A stretch of 64,000 bases of DNA, from positions 9,528,501 to 9,592,500 of the forward strand of contig NZ_CP108514.1 of NCBI RefSeq assembly GCF_035989305.1, read 5' to 3'. This document shows positions 30,160 through 37,897 of the stretch, in pieces (positions within the stretch are counted from its first letter, which is position 1; every line of letters starts with the position of its first letter). The translations under genes and the position numbers were made by a program. The notes below the pieces were generated by a model, which was given only the letters and a program-made list of their open reading frames with translations, was not told the DNA's origin and made no database searches. Origin of the DNA: Streptomyces sp. NBC_01233. Its GTDB lineage: Bacteria > Actinomycetota > Actinomycetes > Streptomycetales > Streptomycetaceae.

Positions 30160-30742
30160 TGATGGTGGAGACCGTCTCCTTGGAGGTCTCCATGCCGTAC
30201 GTCTCGGCGAGATGCGCGACGATCTCCCCGGAGGTGAGCCCCTTCGCGGTCAGCGAGAGGACCATCTCCTCCAGGCCGCCGGTGCGGCGCGCGTACTTCG
30301 GCAGCAGGCCGGAGGTGAAGGTGCCCAGCCGGTCCCGGGGGACCTGCACCGTCACACTGCCGACCTCCGTCATCACCTTCCGGGACCGGTGGCCGTTGCG
30401 GGCGTTGCCGCCCGAGCGCGAGCCCCGGCCGCCGGTGCGGCCGGCCTCCTCGGCCAGGTGCAGGTCCATCTCCGCCTCGACGGCGGCCTGCATCAGGTGC
30501 CGGGTGAGCTCGACCAGCAGGCCGCCCTCGCCCATCAGCCTGAGCCCGCCGTCGCGGACCTTGCCGGCGGCGAGCTCGGCCAGCTCGTCCATCAGCCCGG
30601 GGCTCAGCCCGTGCGCGGCCGCCGCTTCCCGGCTCGCCGCCGTCGTCTTCGATGTCACACCGGCACCGTCAACGTCCCTGTCGAACACCGCAACCGACAC
30701 GCCGTCAGCGTCCTCGATCAGGTGACCGTTCTCCGCGTCCAT
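30160..30742 (-). pseudogene. IS256-family transposase, 3'-truncated
   Basis: From the ATG at 30742 the first ~190 residues match the N-terminal part of an IS256/Mutator transposase: DGGLRLMGEGGLLVELTRHL, GSVTVQVPRDRLGTF, LLPKYARRTGGLEEMVLSL, KGLTSGEIVAHLAETYG and SKETVSTITD. The similarity then stops near 30160 and unrelated sequence follows, so most of the DDE domain (normally another ~200 residues) is missing. The remnant lies just left of the intact IS1182-like element and is not disrupted by it. Confidence 0.87.
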
Positions 30743-30926
30743 CAGGGGTCCCTTCTGAGCAAGTGCCCACCTGATTCATGACACTCCCTCCTGAGCAGGT
30801 AGTGCGCTGTCGTGCCAACTCCTGGGCGCAGACTCTGTTGCTCAATTCCGGCTGCGTGGTTCGGTTGGTGCGTGATGATCTATCGTGCGGTCGCTTCCCT
30901 GTCGTGCGGCCGTGGGGGTGATGTGG

Positions 30927-32729
30927 ATGTCGCTGCGGTCGAGCGGGTTGCCGCCAGTGCCGGAACGGACGGCGCGGGTGGCCCGGGCCGCTTTCCCGAA
31001 GGGGAGTCTGCCGATACGGGTGCGGGATCGGCTCGGTGAGGTGTTCGCGGACGAGCCGTTCGTCGAGGCGTTCGGGGTTCGTGGGGCCCCGGGATTGTCG
31101 CCGGGGGTGTTGTCGCTGGTCACGGTCTTGCAGTTCGCGGAGAACCTGACCGACCGGCAGGCCGCGGTGATGGCGGTGCGGGCGATCGACTGGAAGTACG
31201 CGCTCGGGGTGGAGCTGGAGGATCCGGGGTTCGACTTCAGCGTGCTGTCGAAGTTCCGGGCCCGGCTGGTCGAGCATGACATGGAGCGGGTGGTCTTCGA
31301 GAAGTTGCTGGAGCACTGCCGGGAGGCGGGGCTGGTGGCGGCGGGCGGGAAGCAGCGCACGGACGCGACCCATGTGATCAGCGCGGTGCGGGACCTGAAC
31401 CGGCTGGAGCTGGCCGGGGAGAGCGTGCGGGCCGCGCTGGAAGCCCTCGCGGCGGCCGCGCCGTCCTGGCTGGCCAGCGTGGTAGACGTGCCCGAACTCG
31501 CCCACCGCTACGGGCAGCGGATTGAGGGCTGGACGCTTCCGGCCTCGAAGACGAAGCGGGAGCGGCTCGCGCTGGTCTTCGGGCAGGATGCGCTGGCCCT
31601 GTGCCGGGCGGTCTGGGCACCGGGGGCGCCCGGGTGGCTGCGGGAGATCGAGCCGGTCGCCCTGCTGCGGCAGGTCCTGGTCCAGACGTACGTGATCAGC
31701 ACCGATACGCGCGGGCGGGAGGTGGTCAGGAAGCGGGAGGCCGACACGGACGGCGTTCCGCCCGGTCATCTCCGCCTCGCCTCGCCCTATGACGCCGACG
31801 CGCGCTGGGCGGCCAAGGGCGAGGATCTGTTCTGGCTGGGCTACAAGGTCCACCTCACCGAGACCTGCGACACTCCCGCCGAAGCCGAAGCCGAAGCCGA
31901 AGCCGAAGCCGAAGCCGAAGCCGAAGCCGAAGCCGAAGCCGAAGCCGAAGCCGAAGCCGAAGCCGAAGCCGAAGCCGGGGCGGTGGGGAGGCAGGAGCCG
32001 GTCCGGGCGGTGAACCTGATCACGGATGTGCTGACCACGGTGGCCACCGTCCCGGACGTGAAGGCGACCGCCACCGTCCAGGCCGCGCTCACCGCCCGCG
32101 GCCTGAAGCCGGCCGAGCACTACCTCGACTCCGGTTACCCCTCGGCCGACCTGATCACCCAGGCCGCAGGGCAGGGCATCATCATGGTCACCCCCGTGCT
32201 CCTGGACCACTCGCCCCAGGCCAAGGCGGCCGCCGGCTATGACAAGAACGCCTTCGGCATCGACTGGAAGACACGCCAGGCCACCTGCCCCGAAGGCCGC
32301 ACCAGCACCGGGTGGCACCCGGTGAAACAGCACGGACGCGACGCCATCGTCGTCGAGTTCGCCCGCTCCGACTGCCGCGAGTGCCCCGTCTTGAAGCTGT
32401 GCACCCGGTCCCGGCGCGGCAACCGGATGCTCACCCTCTACCCCGAACACCTCCACGCTGCCCTGACCACGGCCCGCGCCGAGCAGAAGTCCCGGACCTG
32501 GAAGGACAAGTACGCCCTGCGCTCGGGCATCGAGGGAACCATCAACCAGGCCCTCGACCTCACTGGCCTGCGCAGGGCCCGCTACCGCGGCCTCCCGAAG
32601 GTCCGCCTCCAACACACGTTCTCCGCCACCGCGATCAACATCGTCCGCCTCGACGCCCACTGGACCACCACGGACACCCCACCCCGAACCGGCCGCCTCG
32701 CTCGCCTCGGCTACCAGCTCACAGCCTGA
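30927..32729 (+). CDS. IS1182 family transposase
   Basis: About 600 residues; I prefer the ATG at 30927 (RBS GGGGG 8 nt upstream), although the frame is open from 30885. The N-terminal IS1182 region shows PERTARVARAAFPKGS, LVTVLQFAENLTDRQAA and FDFSVLSKFRARL. Candidate DDE residues are in RTDATHV, YLDSGYPSADL and GIEGTINQA. A zinc-ribbon-like cluster CRECPVLKLC sits before the last. A run of 16 Ala-Glu dipeptides (DNA 31878-31976) interrupts the protein between HLTETCD and the VNLITDV strand. The gene fills the intact insertion element. Confidence 0.95.
   Translation: MSLRSSGLPPVPERTARVARAAFPKGSLPIRVRDRLGEVFADEPFVEAFGVRGAPGLSPGVLSLVTVLQFAENLTDRQAAVMAVRAIDWKYALGVELEDPGFDFSVLSKFRARLVEHDMERVVFEKLLEHCREAGLVAAGGKQRTDATHVISAVRDLNRLELAGESVRAALEALAAAAPSWLASVVDVPELAHRYGQRIEGWTLPASKTKRERLALVFGQDALALCRAVWAPGAPGWLREIEPVALLRQVLVQTYVISTDTRGREVVRKREADTDGVPPGHLRLASPYDADARWAAKGEDLFWLGYKVHLTETCDTPAEAEAEAEAEAEAEAEAEAEAEAEAEAEAEAEAGAVGRQEPVRAVNLITDVLTTVATVPDVKATATVQAALTARGLKPAEHYLDSGYPSADLITQAAGQGIIMVTPVLLDHSPQAKAAAGYDKNAFGIDWKTRQATCPEGRTSTGWHPVKQHGRDAIVVEFARSDCRECPVLKLCTRSRRGNRMLTLYPEHLHAALTTARAEQKSRTWKDKYALRSGIEGTINQALDLTGLRRARYRGLPKVRLQHTFSATAINIVRLDAHWTTTDTPPRTGRLARLGYQLTA
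31878..31976 (+). repeat. (GCCGAA)16 hexanucleotide microsatellite in transposase
   Basis: Sixteen perfect GCCGAA units plus GCC, 99 bp, encode (AE)16A inside the IS1182 transposase. The run is in frame and perfect. Perfect hexamer arrays expand by slippage, so copy number should vary between insertions. Ala-Glu repeats would form a rigid charged helix. Confidence 0.97.
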
Positions 32730-32798
32730 CCCCGGAATTGAGCAACAGAGTCGGCGCAGGGAGCAAAGTCGGTCGGTGGTGGCGGTCGTACTTTCGGG

Positions 32799-33083
32799 GT
32801 GTGCCCAGCCGTGAACGCGGCGGGCGCCGTACCGACTGCTCCGAAAGGACCCCTGACCTCCGCGGTCGACGCCGCCGGCGGGTTCCAGAACTTCCCCGAC
32901 AACTACGCCACGGTCGTCGACCTCGCCCGGTCGGGGGAGCTGACCCTCCGGATCGCCTACCACCTGTTCCCGCAGACGGCCGGTCAGGAGCTCGCCGACC
33001 TGAAGCGCTGGACCGAGATGGTCAAGCCCGGGGAGGCGAAACGGGCGTCTGCCGGCGGGCCCGCGGGGCACCGGTCAGGCTGA
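32799..33083 (+). pseudogene. Amidohydrolase (YtcJ-like) internal fragment
   Basis: The 94-codon frame contains DAAGGFQNFPDNYATVVDLA, then SGELTLRIAYHLFPQTAGQEL and RWTEMVKPGE. This matches the internal part of YtcJ-like amidohydrolases, which are normally ~550 residues. Both the metal-binding N-terminal part and the C-terminal two thirds are absent. The fragment starts about 45 bp after the IS1182-like element. The left flank of the element does not contain the missing N-terminus, so earlier rearrangements truncated the gene. Confidence 0.65.
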
Positions 33084-33119
33084 CGCCGGAGGCGACCGGC
33101 GTGGCGTCTTGTCAACGAG

Positions 33120-33142
33120 GTAGTTAGCTGCCATATTACTGA
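33120..33142. promoter_or_regulatory. Candidate MarR autoregulatory site
   Basis: TAGTTAGCT at 33121-33129 lies about 15 nt before the MarR start codon. The same 9-mer recurs at 33719-33727 within a palindrome before the next gene, so both are plausible binding sites of this regulator. Confidence 0.55.
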
Positions 33143-33143
33143 C

Positions 33144-33662
33144 ATGACGAGGGACGAGGTCGACGACGAGCTGCCCACTCTGGAGCAGGCGAGGTGGCAG
33201 GTCGAGCGCTACGGCCTGCAGGCCGATCTCCAGGCGGTACTGGTCGCGGTGCGGCTGATCTCCGCCGGCGCGAGGGTGGGGCGGGCGGCCGAGGCGCACT
33301 TCGCCAGGTTCGGCCTGTCGACGGGTCGCTACCGCCTGCTCGCCGACCTCGAAGCCCACGGCGGGGAGAAGTCGCCTTCGCGTCTCGCGGCCGACCTCGA
33401 CGTCTCCAGGGCCACGGTGACCGGTCTGCTGGACGGCCTCGAGCGCGAAGGCCTGATCGCCCGGCGCCCGTCCGCGGAGGACGGCCGCGGCACGGTGGCC
33501 ATCCTCACGGCGCGCGGTGCGCAGCGCCTGCGCGACCTGGCGCCCGAGCATTTCGGGCGGCTGGAGGCGATGGTGGGCGGGCTCTCCGTCGAGGAGCGCG
33601 CGGTGTTCCTCGATCTGCTCGCCCGTGTGGTGCGGGGCAGTACGGCCTTGAGCACCGACTGA
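33144..33662 (+). CDS. MarR family transcriptional regulator
   Basis: 172 residues. A winged helix-turn-helix typical of MarR is seen: LSTGRYRLLADLEAH, then SPSRLAADLDVSRATVTGLL, DGLEREGLIARRPSAEDGRG and VAILTARG. The dimerising N- and C-terminal helices flank it. These regulators repress efflux or detoxification genes and respond to small aromatic ligands. TAGTTAGCT sites occur at its own start and before the downstream genes at 33767 and 34340, suggesting control of both itself and that pair. A hairpin with a T-run follows the gene. Confidence 0.93.
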   Translation: MTRDEVDDELPTLEQARWQVERYGLQADLQAVLVAVRLISAGARVGRAAEAHFARFGLSTGRYRLLADLEAHGGEKSPSRLAADLDVSRATVTGLLDGLEREGLIARRPSAEDGRGTVAILTARGAQRLRDLAPEHFGRLEAMVGGLSVEERAVFLDLLARVVRGSTALSTD

Positions 33663-33681
33663 TCCGACTCCCGGCCGATTT

Positions 33682-33708
33682 GGCCCCGCCTCCGGGCAGG
33701 GCCTTTTT
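33682..33708 (+). terminator. Rho-independent terminator after the MarR gene
   Basis: GGCCCCGCC pairs with GGGCAGGGCC across a TCC loop with minor mismatch and is followed by TTTTT. It separates the MarR gene from the palindrome-controlled pair downstream. Confidence 0.8.
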
Positions 33709-33718
33709 CGCGAGCTGA

Positions 33719-33736
33719 TAGTTAGCTAGCTAATTA
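33719..33736. promoter_or_regulatory. Palindromic candidate MarR operator
   Basis: A perfect 12-bp palindrome TTAGCTAGCTAA (33722-33733) lies inside TAGTTAGCTAGCTAATTA, about 30 nt upstream of the ATG at 33767. The left half repeats the site upstream of the MarR gene. Confidence 0.65.
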
Positions 33737-33766
33737 CATACCCATGCGAACGAGGAAGAGGCCAGC

Positions 33767-34230
33767 ATGCCCGCAATGAAGGACAGAACCGGCCGAAGCC
33801 GGGCGCCCCCCGGCCATTCATCCTGTGGCGCGAGGTGCTGACCGCCTACGCCGCCCCCGCACTGATGGCCGGCACCGCTGGAGTCGTCACCGGGCAGCGG
33901 GACCTGGCCGTGGCCGCCTGCACCTCCATCGCCGGCACCTCCGCCACGGTGGCGTTCCTGGTGGGCGCCTGGCTGCGGCACGGCGGGCGGCCCCGACGGT
34001 GGACCATCGCCGTACCGAGCGCCGCCGTGACCGTCGTACTCGTCATCACCGCCACCGGCGCGGCAGCCCTGCTGGGGTGGTTCGCCGCTCAGTGGCTGCC
34101 CGCCCACACCCTCGTTCCCGCGACCGCCCGGCTGGAGCGCCTGCGCATCGACCTGCCCGTCTCCGCGGCTCTCGCCACCGCCATCGTCACCCTGCGCTGG
34201 CGGAGCGCCACCGGGGCACCGCGGACATAG
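33767..34230 (+). CDS. Small membrane protein, frameshifted at a C6 run
   Basis: An ATG with GAGGAAGAGG upstream begins MPAMKDRTGRSRAPP, then the frame is lost at a C run (33806-33811). One added C continues it as RPFILWREVLTAYAAPALMA and on to the stop at 34230, giving about 154 residues. Hydrophobic stretches are ALMAGTAGVVTG, ~AACTSIAGTSATVAFLVGAW, ~WTIAVPSAAVTVVLVITATG and ~AALLGWFAAQWL. I do not recognise a family. It lies between the MarR palindrome and the NmrA-like gene and is probably co-regulated with both. Without correction a start at 33835 would still give 131 residues. Confidence 0.65.
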
Positions 34231-34290
34231 CCGACCCTCGCACCGGCCGGCCCGCGGATCTTCGGATCCGGCTCCGCACCGCCGGTGCCG

Positions 34291-34329
34291 CCGCCAGGAA
34301 ACCCCGCCAGGAAACCCCGCCAGGAAATG
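34291..34329 (+). repeat. Three 13-nt tandem repeats before the NmrA-like gene
   Basis: CCGCCAGGAAACC occurs twice and a third copy ends ATG instead of ACC, immediately upstream of the ATG at 34340. Each unit contains AGGAA, an RBS-like sequence, so unit number could influence translation of the downstream gene. Confidence 0.85.
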
Positions 34330-34339
34330 AGGACACCCG

Positions 34340-35206
34340 ATGATCGTCGTCATGGGAGCAACCGGAGCAACCGGCAACGCCCTGCTCCACAGCCTCCTCG
34401 CGCTCGGCGCACCCGTCCGCGCACTCACCCGCACCCCGCACAAGCCGATCCCCGGACTCTCCGGCGCAACGCGCCCGCCCCTGGAGGTCCAGTACGCCGA
34501 CGCCACGGACCCCCACTCGCTGCGCACCGCCTTCGAGGGTGCGGGTCAGCTCTTCCTCGCCATGGCCAACAGCCCCGCACAGGTCGCACTCGAAACCCGC
34601 GTCGTCGACATCGCCGCCGACAGCGGCATCGAACACATCGTCAAGATCTCCGCGCCCGCCGCCGAACCCGACTCCCCGGTCGCCGTCTCCCGCGGACACC
34701 ATGCGGTGGAGGAACACCTGCGCAGGCTCGGGATGAACCGCACCATCCTGTACCCCTACGCGTTCATGCAGAACCTCCTGCGCCTGGCGCCGGCCGTCGC
34801 CCAGGGAGCCATCCTCGGCGCGATGGGCGAGGCGGCGTGCAACTACATCGACTGCCGTGACATCGGGGATGTCGCCGCTGCCGCACTCACCAGGCCCGAC
34901 ATCGCAGGCGGCACCTACACCCTCACCGGCCCGGAAGCCGTTTCCCATCCCGAACTCGCCCGCAGGATAGGCGTATTGATTGGCCATCAGATCCGCTACG
35001 TGAACCTCACCCCCGACGAGCTGCGCGAGAACCTCATCCGCCGTGCCCACATGCCCGCCTGGCTCGCCGACCACGTGACGGAGATCCAGCAACTCGCCGT
35101 CGCCCGGCCCGAAACCCCCACCGGCACCGTTTCCCAGATCCTTGGCCGCCCGCCCCGTACCCTCGACGCCTTCCTCCACGAAAACCGCGACCGCTTCCGC
35201 CGGTAG
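34340..35206 (+). CDS. NmrA-like NAD(P)-binding protein (atypical SDR)
   Basis: 288 residues. The N-terminal Rossmann motif VMGATGATGNALLHSLLALG (GxxGxxG) is followed by PVRALTRTPHKP and LEVQYADATD, typical of NmrA/azoreductase-type atypical SDRs. Later features are KISAPAA, HHAVEEHLRRLGMNRTILYP, NYIDCRDIGDVAAAAL and YTLTGPEAVS. The family includes NAD(P)H-dependent quinone and azo reductases and redox sensors. It follows the MarR and membrane-protein genes and may act in the same stress or detoxification response. It is convergent with the repeat-containing secreted protein, with two hairpins between them. Confidence 0.88.
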   Translation: MIVVMGATGATGNALLHSLLALGAPVRALTRTPHKPIPGLSGATRPPLEVQYADATDPHSLRTAFEGAGQLFLAMANSPAQVALETRVVDIAADSGIEHIVKISAPAAEPDSPVAVSRGHHAVEEHLRRLGMNRTILYPYAFMQNLLRLAPAVAQGAILGAMGEAACNYIDCRDIGDVAAAALTRPDIAGGTYTLTGPEAVSHPELARRIGVLIGHQIRYVNLTPDELRENLIRRAHMPAWLADHVTEIQQLAVARPETPTGTVSQILGRPPRTLDAFLHENRDRFRR

Positions 35207-35224
35207 GCCGCCGGCCCGCCCGAC

Positions 35225-35256
35225 CACCTCGACGATCACGCGCCGTCGTCGAGGTG
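35225..35256. terminator. Hairpin terminator (first of a pair)
   Basis: A perfect 11-bp stem CACCTCGACGA / TCGTCGAGGTG with a 10-nt loop lies between two convergent genes. Confidence 0.75.
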
Positions 35257-35261
35257 AGGCT

Positions 35262-35300
35262 GCCATGGCGGGGACGGCGTGCCCCGTGCCCCGCCATGGC
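35262..35300. terminator. Hairpin terminator (second of a pair)
   Basis: A perfect 12-bp stem GCCATGGCGGGG / CCCCGCCATGGC with a 15-nt loop lies only 5 bp from the previous hairpin. Together they form a strong bidirectional stop. Confidence 0.78.
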
Positions 35301-35329
35301 TTCATGGCCCCGAACCGGCTCTGGATCGC

Positions 35330-36043
35330 TCAGCGCACGCGCTCGATGCGTGCCCGTCGGATCAGGTTCTTGCCCGGCTCCCGCACCTTGTCGAATGCTG
35401 CGTTGTTGAGCAGGACGCAACTGCCCGACGGGCCGTTCACCGTGACCGTCGTCGCCTGGCCGTTGTCGAGGTTCGTCACCTTCAGCTTCGTCTCCACCGG
35501 GAACGTTCCGCTGGTCGCCGCCGGCGCACCCGCCTCGCCCGACAACGTCACCGTCGACCCCGGACACACCACCTCCCCGGTGGCCGGCGGCGCCTGTCCA
35601 CCCGCCGCTCCGGACGGACTCGCGGCACCGGACGGGCCCGCTGCCCCGGACGGACCCGCCGCACCGGACGCTGCGTCGCCGCCACCCACGCGCTCGATGC
35701 GTGCCCGTCGGATCAGGTTCTTGCCCGGCTCCCGCACCTTGTCGAATGCTGCGTTGTTGAGCAGGACGCAACTGCCCGACGGGCCGTTCACCGTGACCGT
35801 CGTCGCCTGGCCGTTGTCGAGGTTCGTCACCTTCAGCTTCGTCTCCACCGGGAACGTTCCGCTGGTCGCCGCCGGCGCACCCGCCTCGCCCGACAACGTC
35901 ACCGTCGACCCCGGACACACGACGTCGGGGACGGAGGCGTTTCCGGTCGCCACCGTGGCGATGACCCCTCCGGTCACCAGGGTTCCCGTGGTGACAGAGA
36001 GCACGAGCTTCTTCGCAAAACTCATAGTCCGTTTCCGGGACAT
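35330..36043 (-). CDS. Secreted protein with two identical repeats (possible double-psi beta-barrel)
   Basis: 237 residues from the ATG at 36043, five nt after GAGGAG; a GTG at 36049 overlaps that RBS. A signal peptide is clear: MSRKRTMSFAKKLVLSV, a hydrophobic run, then an ATGNAS cleavage zone. The mature part is two copies of a ~78-residue unit, identical in protein and DNA, joined by a Gly/Ala/Ser/Pro linker of ~35 residues. Each unit starts VVCPGSTVTLSGEAG and includes KLKVTNLDNGQATTVTVNGP, SGSCVLLNNAAFDKV and RRARIERV, with two cysteines. VTNLDNGQ..TVTVNG recalls RlpA or papain-inhibitor-like double-psi barrels; this is a weak inference. Two hairpins follow the stop codon. Confidence 0.8.
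   Translation of the reverse strand: MSRKRTMSFAKKLVLSVTTGTLVTGGVIATVATGNASVPDVVCPGSTVTLSGEAGAPAATSGTFPVETKLKVTNLDNGQATTVTVNGPSGSCVLLNNAAFDKVREPGKNLIRRARIERVGGGDAASGAAGPSGAAGPSGAASPSGAAGGQAPPATGEVVCPGSTVTLSGEAGAPAATSGTFPVETKLKVTNLDNGQATTVTVNGPSGSCVLLNNAAFDKVREPGKNLIRRARIERVR
35336..35920 (-). repeat. Perfect 234-bp intragenic direct repeat
   Basis: 35336-35569 and 35687-35920 are identical base for base, offset by 351 bp (117 codons). The lack of any synonymous difference means a very recent duplication or ongoing gene conversion. Confidence 0.96.
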
Positions 36044-36444
36044 TGACACTCCTCAAATCCGATGGACGCTGTCCCCCGCGTCCTGGATACGCCTGCCATC
36101 ACAGGCGAGTTCATTCCTTGTCGCGGCGTTACAAATTCAGCGGTGAGGAGGATTCGGATGCTGCGCGGCCGGGCCGCGGTGGCTTCGGGGCTCACGAGGA
36201 TCGTTCAAAGACACAGGTGGAGGCCCCGCCGCTCATGGTGATCGACGCGTGCGGTGCTCGCGTCGATCGTCTTGGCCGACGCGGAGAGGAGAGGACCACA
36301 GACAGCCTTAAGGTTCAGTTGACCCACCCTTAATGTCCCCAGGCCGTCCGGGGTGGTCCGTCGCGTGACGCCGCGGGCGCGCCGGATTCCACGGGCCAAG
36401 TCTTCGTAGCGCGCTGTGGCATGCCCGATCACCGGGGCTCATGC
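36044..36444. other. Intergenic region
   Basis: About 400 bp upstream of the secreted repeat protein and downstream of the minus-strand membrane protein. It should contain the promoter of the former. A 27-codon ORF at 36158 on the plus strand has a good GAGGAGG RBS but no recognisable product. I see no RNA element. Confidence 0.5.
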
Positions 36445-37788
36445 TCAACCAGCCGTCCCGCCACGGTGTGCCGCGTCGTCGGTCCCGTTCTCCTCGAGGA
36501 ATTCCGCCAGAGCCATCGCGAACAGGAGCACGAGTGCGATGCCGACGATGACCCAGCCGGTCGGGTAGCTCCACAGAACGACGGTCAGCACGGCCGCGGC
36601 GACCAGGATCCAGGTGATCCAGCCGCGGTGGCGGTGGACGAACGGGCCCACCGGGCCGGTGCGCAGGCCCGCGCGGTCCGCCGTCGAGCGGACGGCGCCG
36701 ATGCCCGAGTGCCACACTTGCTGTACGAGCGTGGCCGAGCGGCCGGGGCCGGTCAGCCAGGCGGCCAGCGCGATCACCACGCCGAGCACCACGGCCATCC
36801 GGACCGTCGTACGGAGGTAGTGCGTCATCGCGTCGTAGACGCTTCCGGCCGCGGGCTGCGAGACGCTGTCCGGCAGCGCGTTCAGGTACACCACGCGGAA
36901 GACGGTCAGACCGACGCCGAGCATGAGCGTGGCGAAGGCGAAGGCGAGGGCGGCCGTCACGAGGACGCGGCGGCGGTGGCGGGAGAGGAGCACGCCGGCG
37001 GCGATCAGCAGCACCGAGAGCACCGGAAGCCAGTTGCCGGCGATCTGCAGGAGGCGGAAGTAGGTCTTGACCTTGCCGATGTTGTCCGCCCGCAGGACGG
37101 TGAAGTCGGTGTGCACCTCGGGGATCTTCGCGGCCACCGTCATTCCCTCGTCGACGAGGCGCTGTTTCACCTGATCGACGACCGGAGCCAGGTCGACGGT
37201 CACCGAGTCGTTGTTGATCTTCACGGCGCCCCCGCCGCTGCCCGTGAGGGCCTTGTCCACCGCGGTGTGGATGCGGCGGTTGGCCTCGGTCCAGATCCGC
37301 TCGAAGGTGTCGGAGGCGATGATGTCCTCCGCCTTGTCGTGGACGAAGCTGCGGACGGCGCTTTCGAGAGAGTTGCCGAGCTTGCCGAGCGCCTTCTCCA
37401 GGAGCGGCCGGTCGGACGGCGCCACGCCTTCCAGCAGGGCCGGGAGGTCGATGTGTTCCATCACCGCGTTGGTGACCCGGTTGGCCGCTGCCGCCTGGAT
37501 GTCCGGGTCGGACGCGAGCGGGGCGACCGTCTGCACGTAGCGGTCCGTGTCGCCGACCACGCTCGACGCCCACGCCGAGACGGCTGCGAGCGGGGCGAGC
37601 ACGCAGCCGATGACGATGAGCAGGGCGGCGAAGAACGACTTCCACCGGTGCCGGGGCTCCCGGGCCTTCCTGTCGGCCTCCAGCGCCGCCACCCGCGTAC
37701 GCAGGTGTTCGAGCTCCGAGCGCTCTGCGTCCGTGCCGGGCTTGCGTGAGGGCTCCCCGCCGGGAGCGATGGCACCTTCGTCCGTCAT
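36445..37788 (-). CDS. Integral membrane protein of unknown function
   Basis: 447 residues from an ATG preceded by GGAGAGGACG. The N-terminus is charged with a short coiled coil (SELEHLRTRVAALEADRKA). Then come a membrane segment (~FFAALLIVIGCVLAPLAAV), a large extracytoplasmic region of ~170 residues with VGDTDRYVQTVAPLASDPDI and LAPVVDQVKQRLVDEG, and four to five further membrane segments in the C-terminal half. This layout is common in Streptomyces membrane proteins with no assigned function. It lies downstream of a run of broken genes on the same strand and may be transcribed alone. Confidence 0.8.
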   Translation of the reverse strand: MTDEGAIAPGGEPSRKPGTDAERSELEHLRTRVAALEADRKAREPRHRWKSFFAALLIVIGCVLAPLAAVSAWASSVVGDTDRYVQTVAPLASDPDIQAAAANRVTNAVMEHIDLPALLEGVAPSDRPLLEKALGKLGNSLESAVRSFVHDKAEDIIASDTFERIWTEANRRIHTAVDKALTGSGGGAVKINNDSVTVDLAPVVDQVKQRLVDEGMTVAAKIPEVHTDFTVLRADNIGKVKTYFRLLQIAGNWLPVLSVLLIAAGVLLSRHRRRVLVTAALAFAFATLMLGVGLTVFRVVYLNALPDSVSQPAAGSVYDAMTHYLRTTVRMAVVLGVVIALAAWLTGPGRSATLVQQVWHSGIGAVRSTADRAGLRTGPVGPFVHRHRGWITWILVAAAVLTVVLWSYPTGWVIVGIALVLLFAMALAEFLEENGTDDAAHRGGTAG

Positions 37789-37897
37789 GACGCGTCCTCT
37801 CCTGCCCGTGAGGGTTCACCCTTCAGCGGACATCACGGAGCGGGCGGACGCGATCGTTGCGCATCCAAACGAGTGAACGAGCGGACGAGTGGACGAC

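Larger units (their letters stand above)
30825..32758 (+). mobile_element. Complete IS1182-like insertion sequence with 6-bp target duplication
   Basis: The element runs from 30831 to 32752 (1922 bp), bounded by perfect 21-bp terminal inverted repeats (30831-30851 and 32732-32752). It is flanked by the direct repeat GGCGCA (30825-30830 and 32753-32758), the expected duplicated target. It carries one transposase gene. Intact ends, target duplication and an open transposase frame indicate a recent and possibly still mobile insertion. On its right lies an amidohydrolase fragment, and on its left an older IS256-type remnant. Confidence 0.92.

Noticed and set aside
36158..36241. 27-codon plus-strand ORF with a GAGGAGG RBS
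   Set aside because: Very short, basic composition, no neighbouring partner and no recognisable product; chance is likely in this GC-rich stretch.
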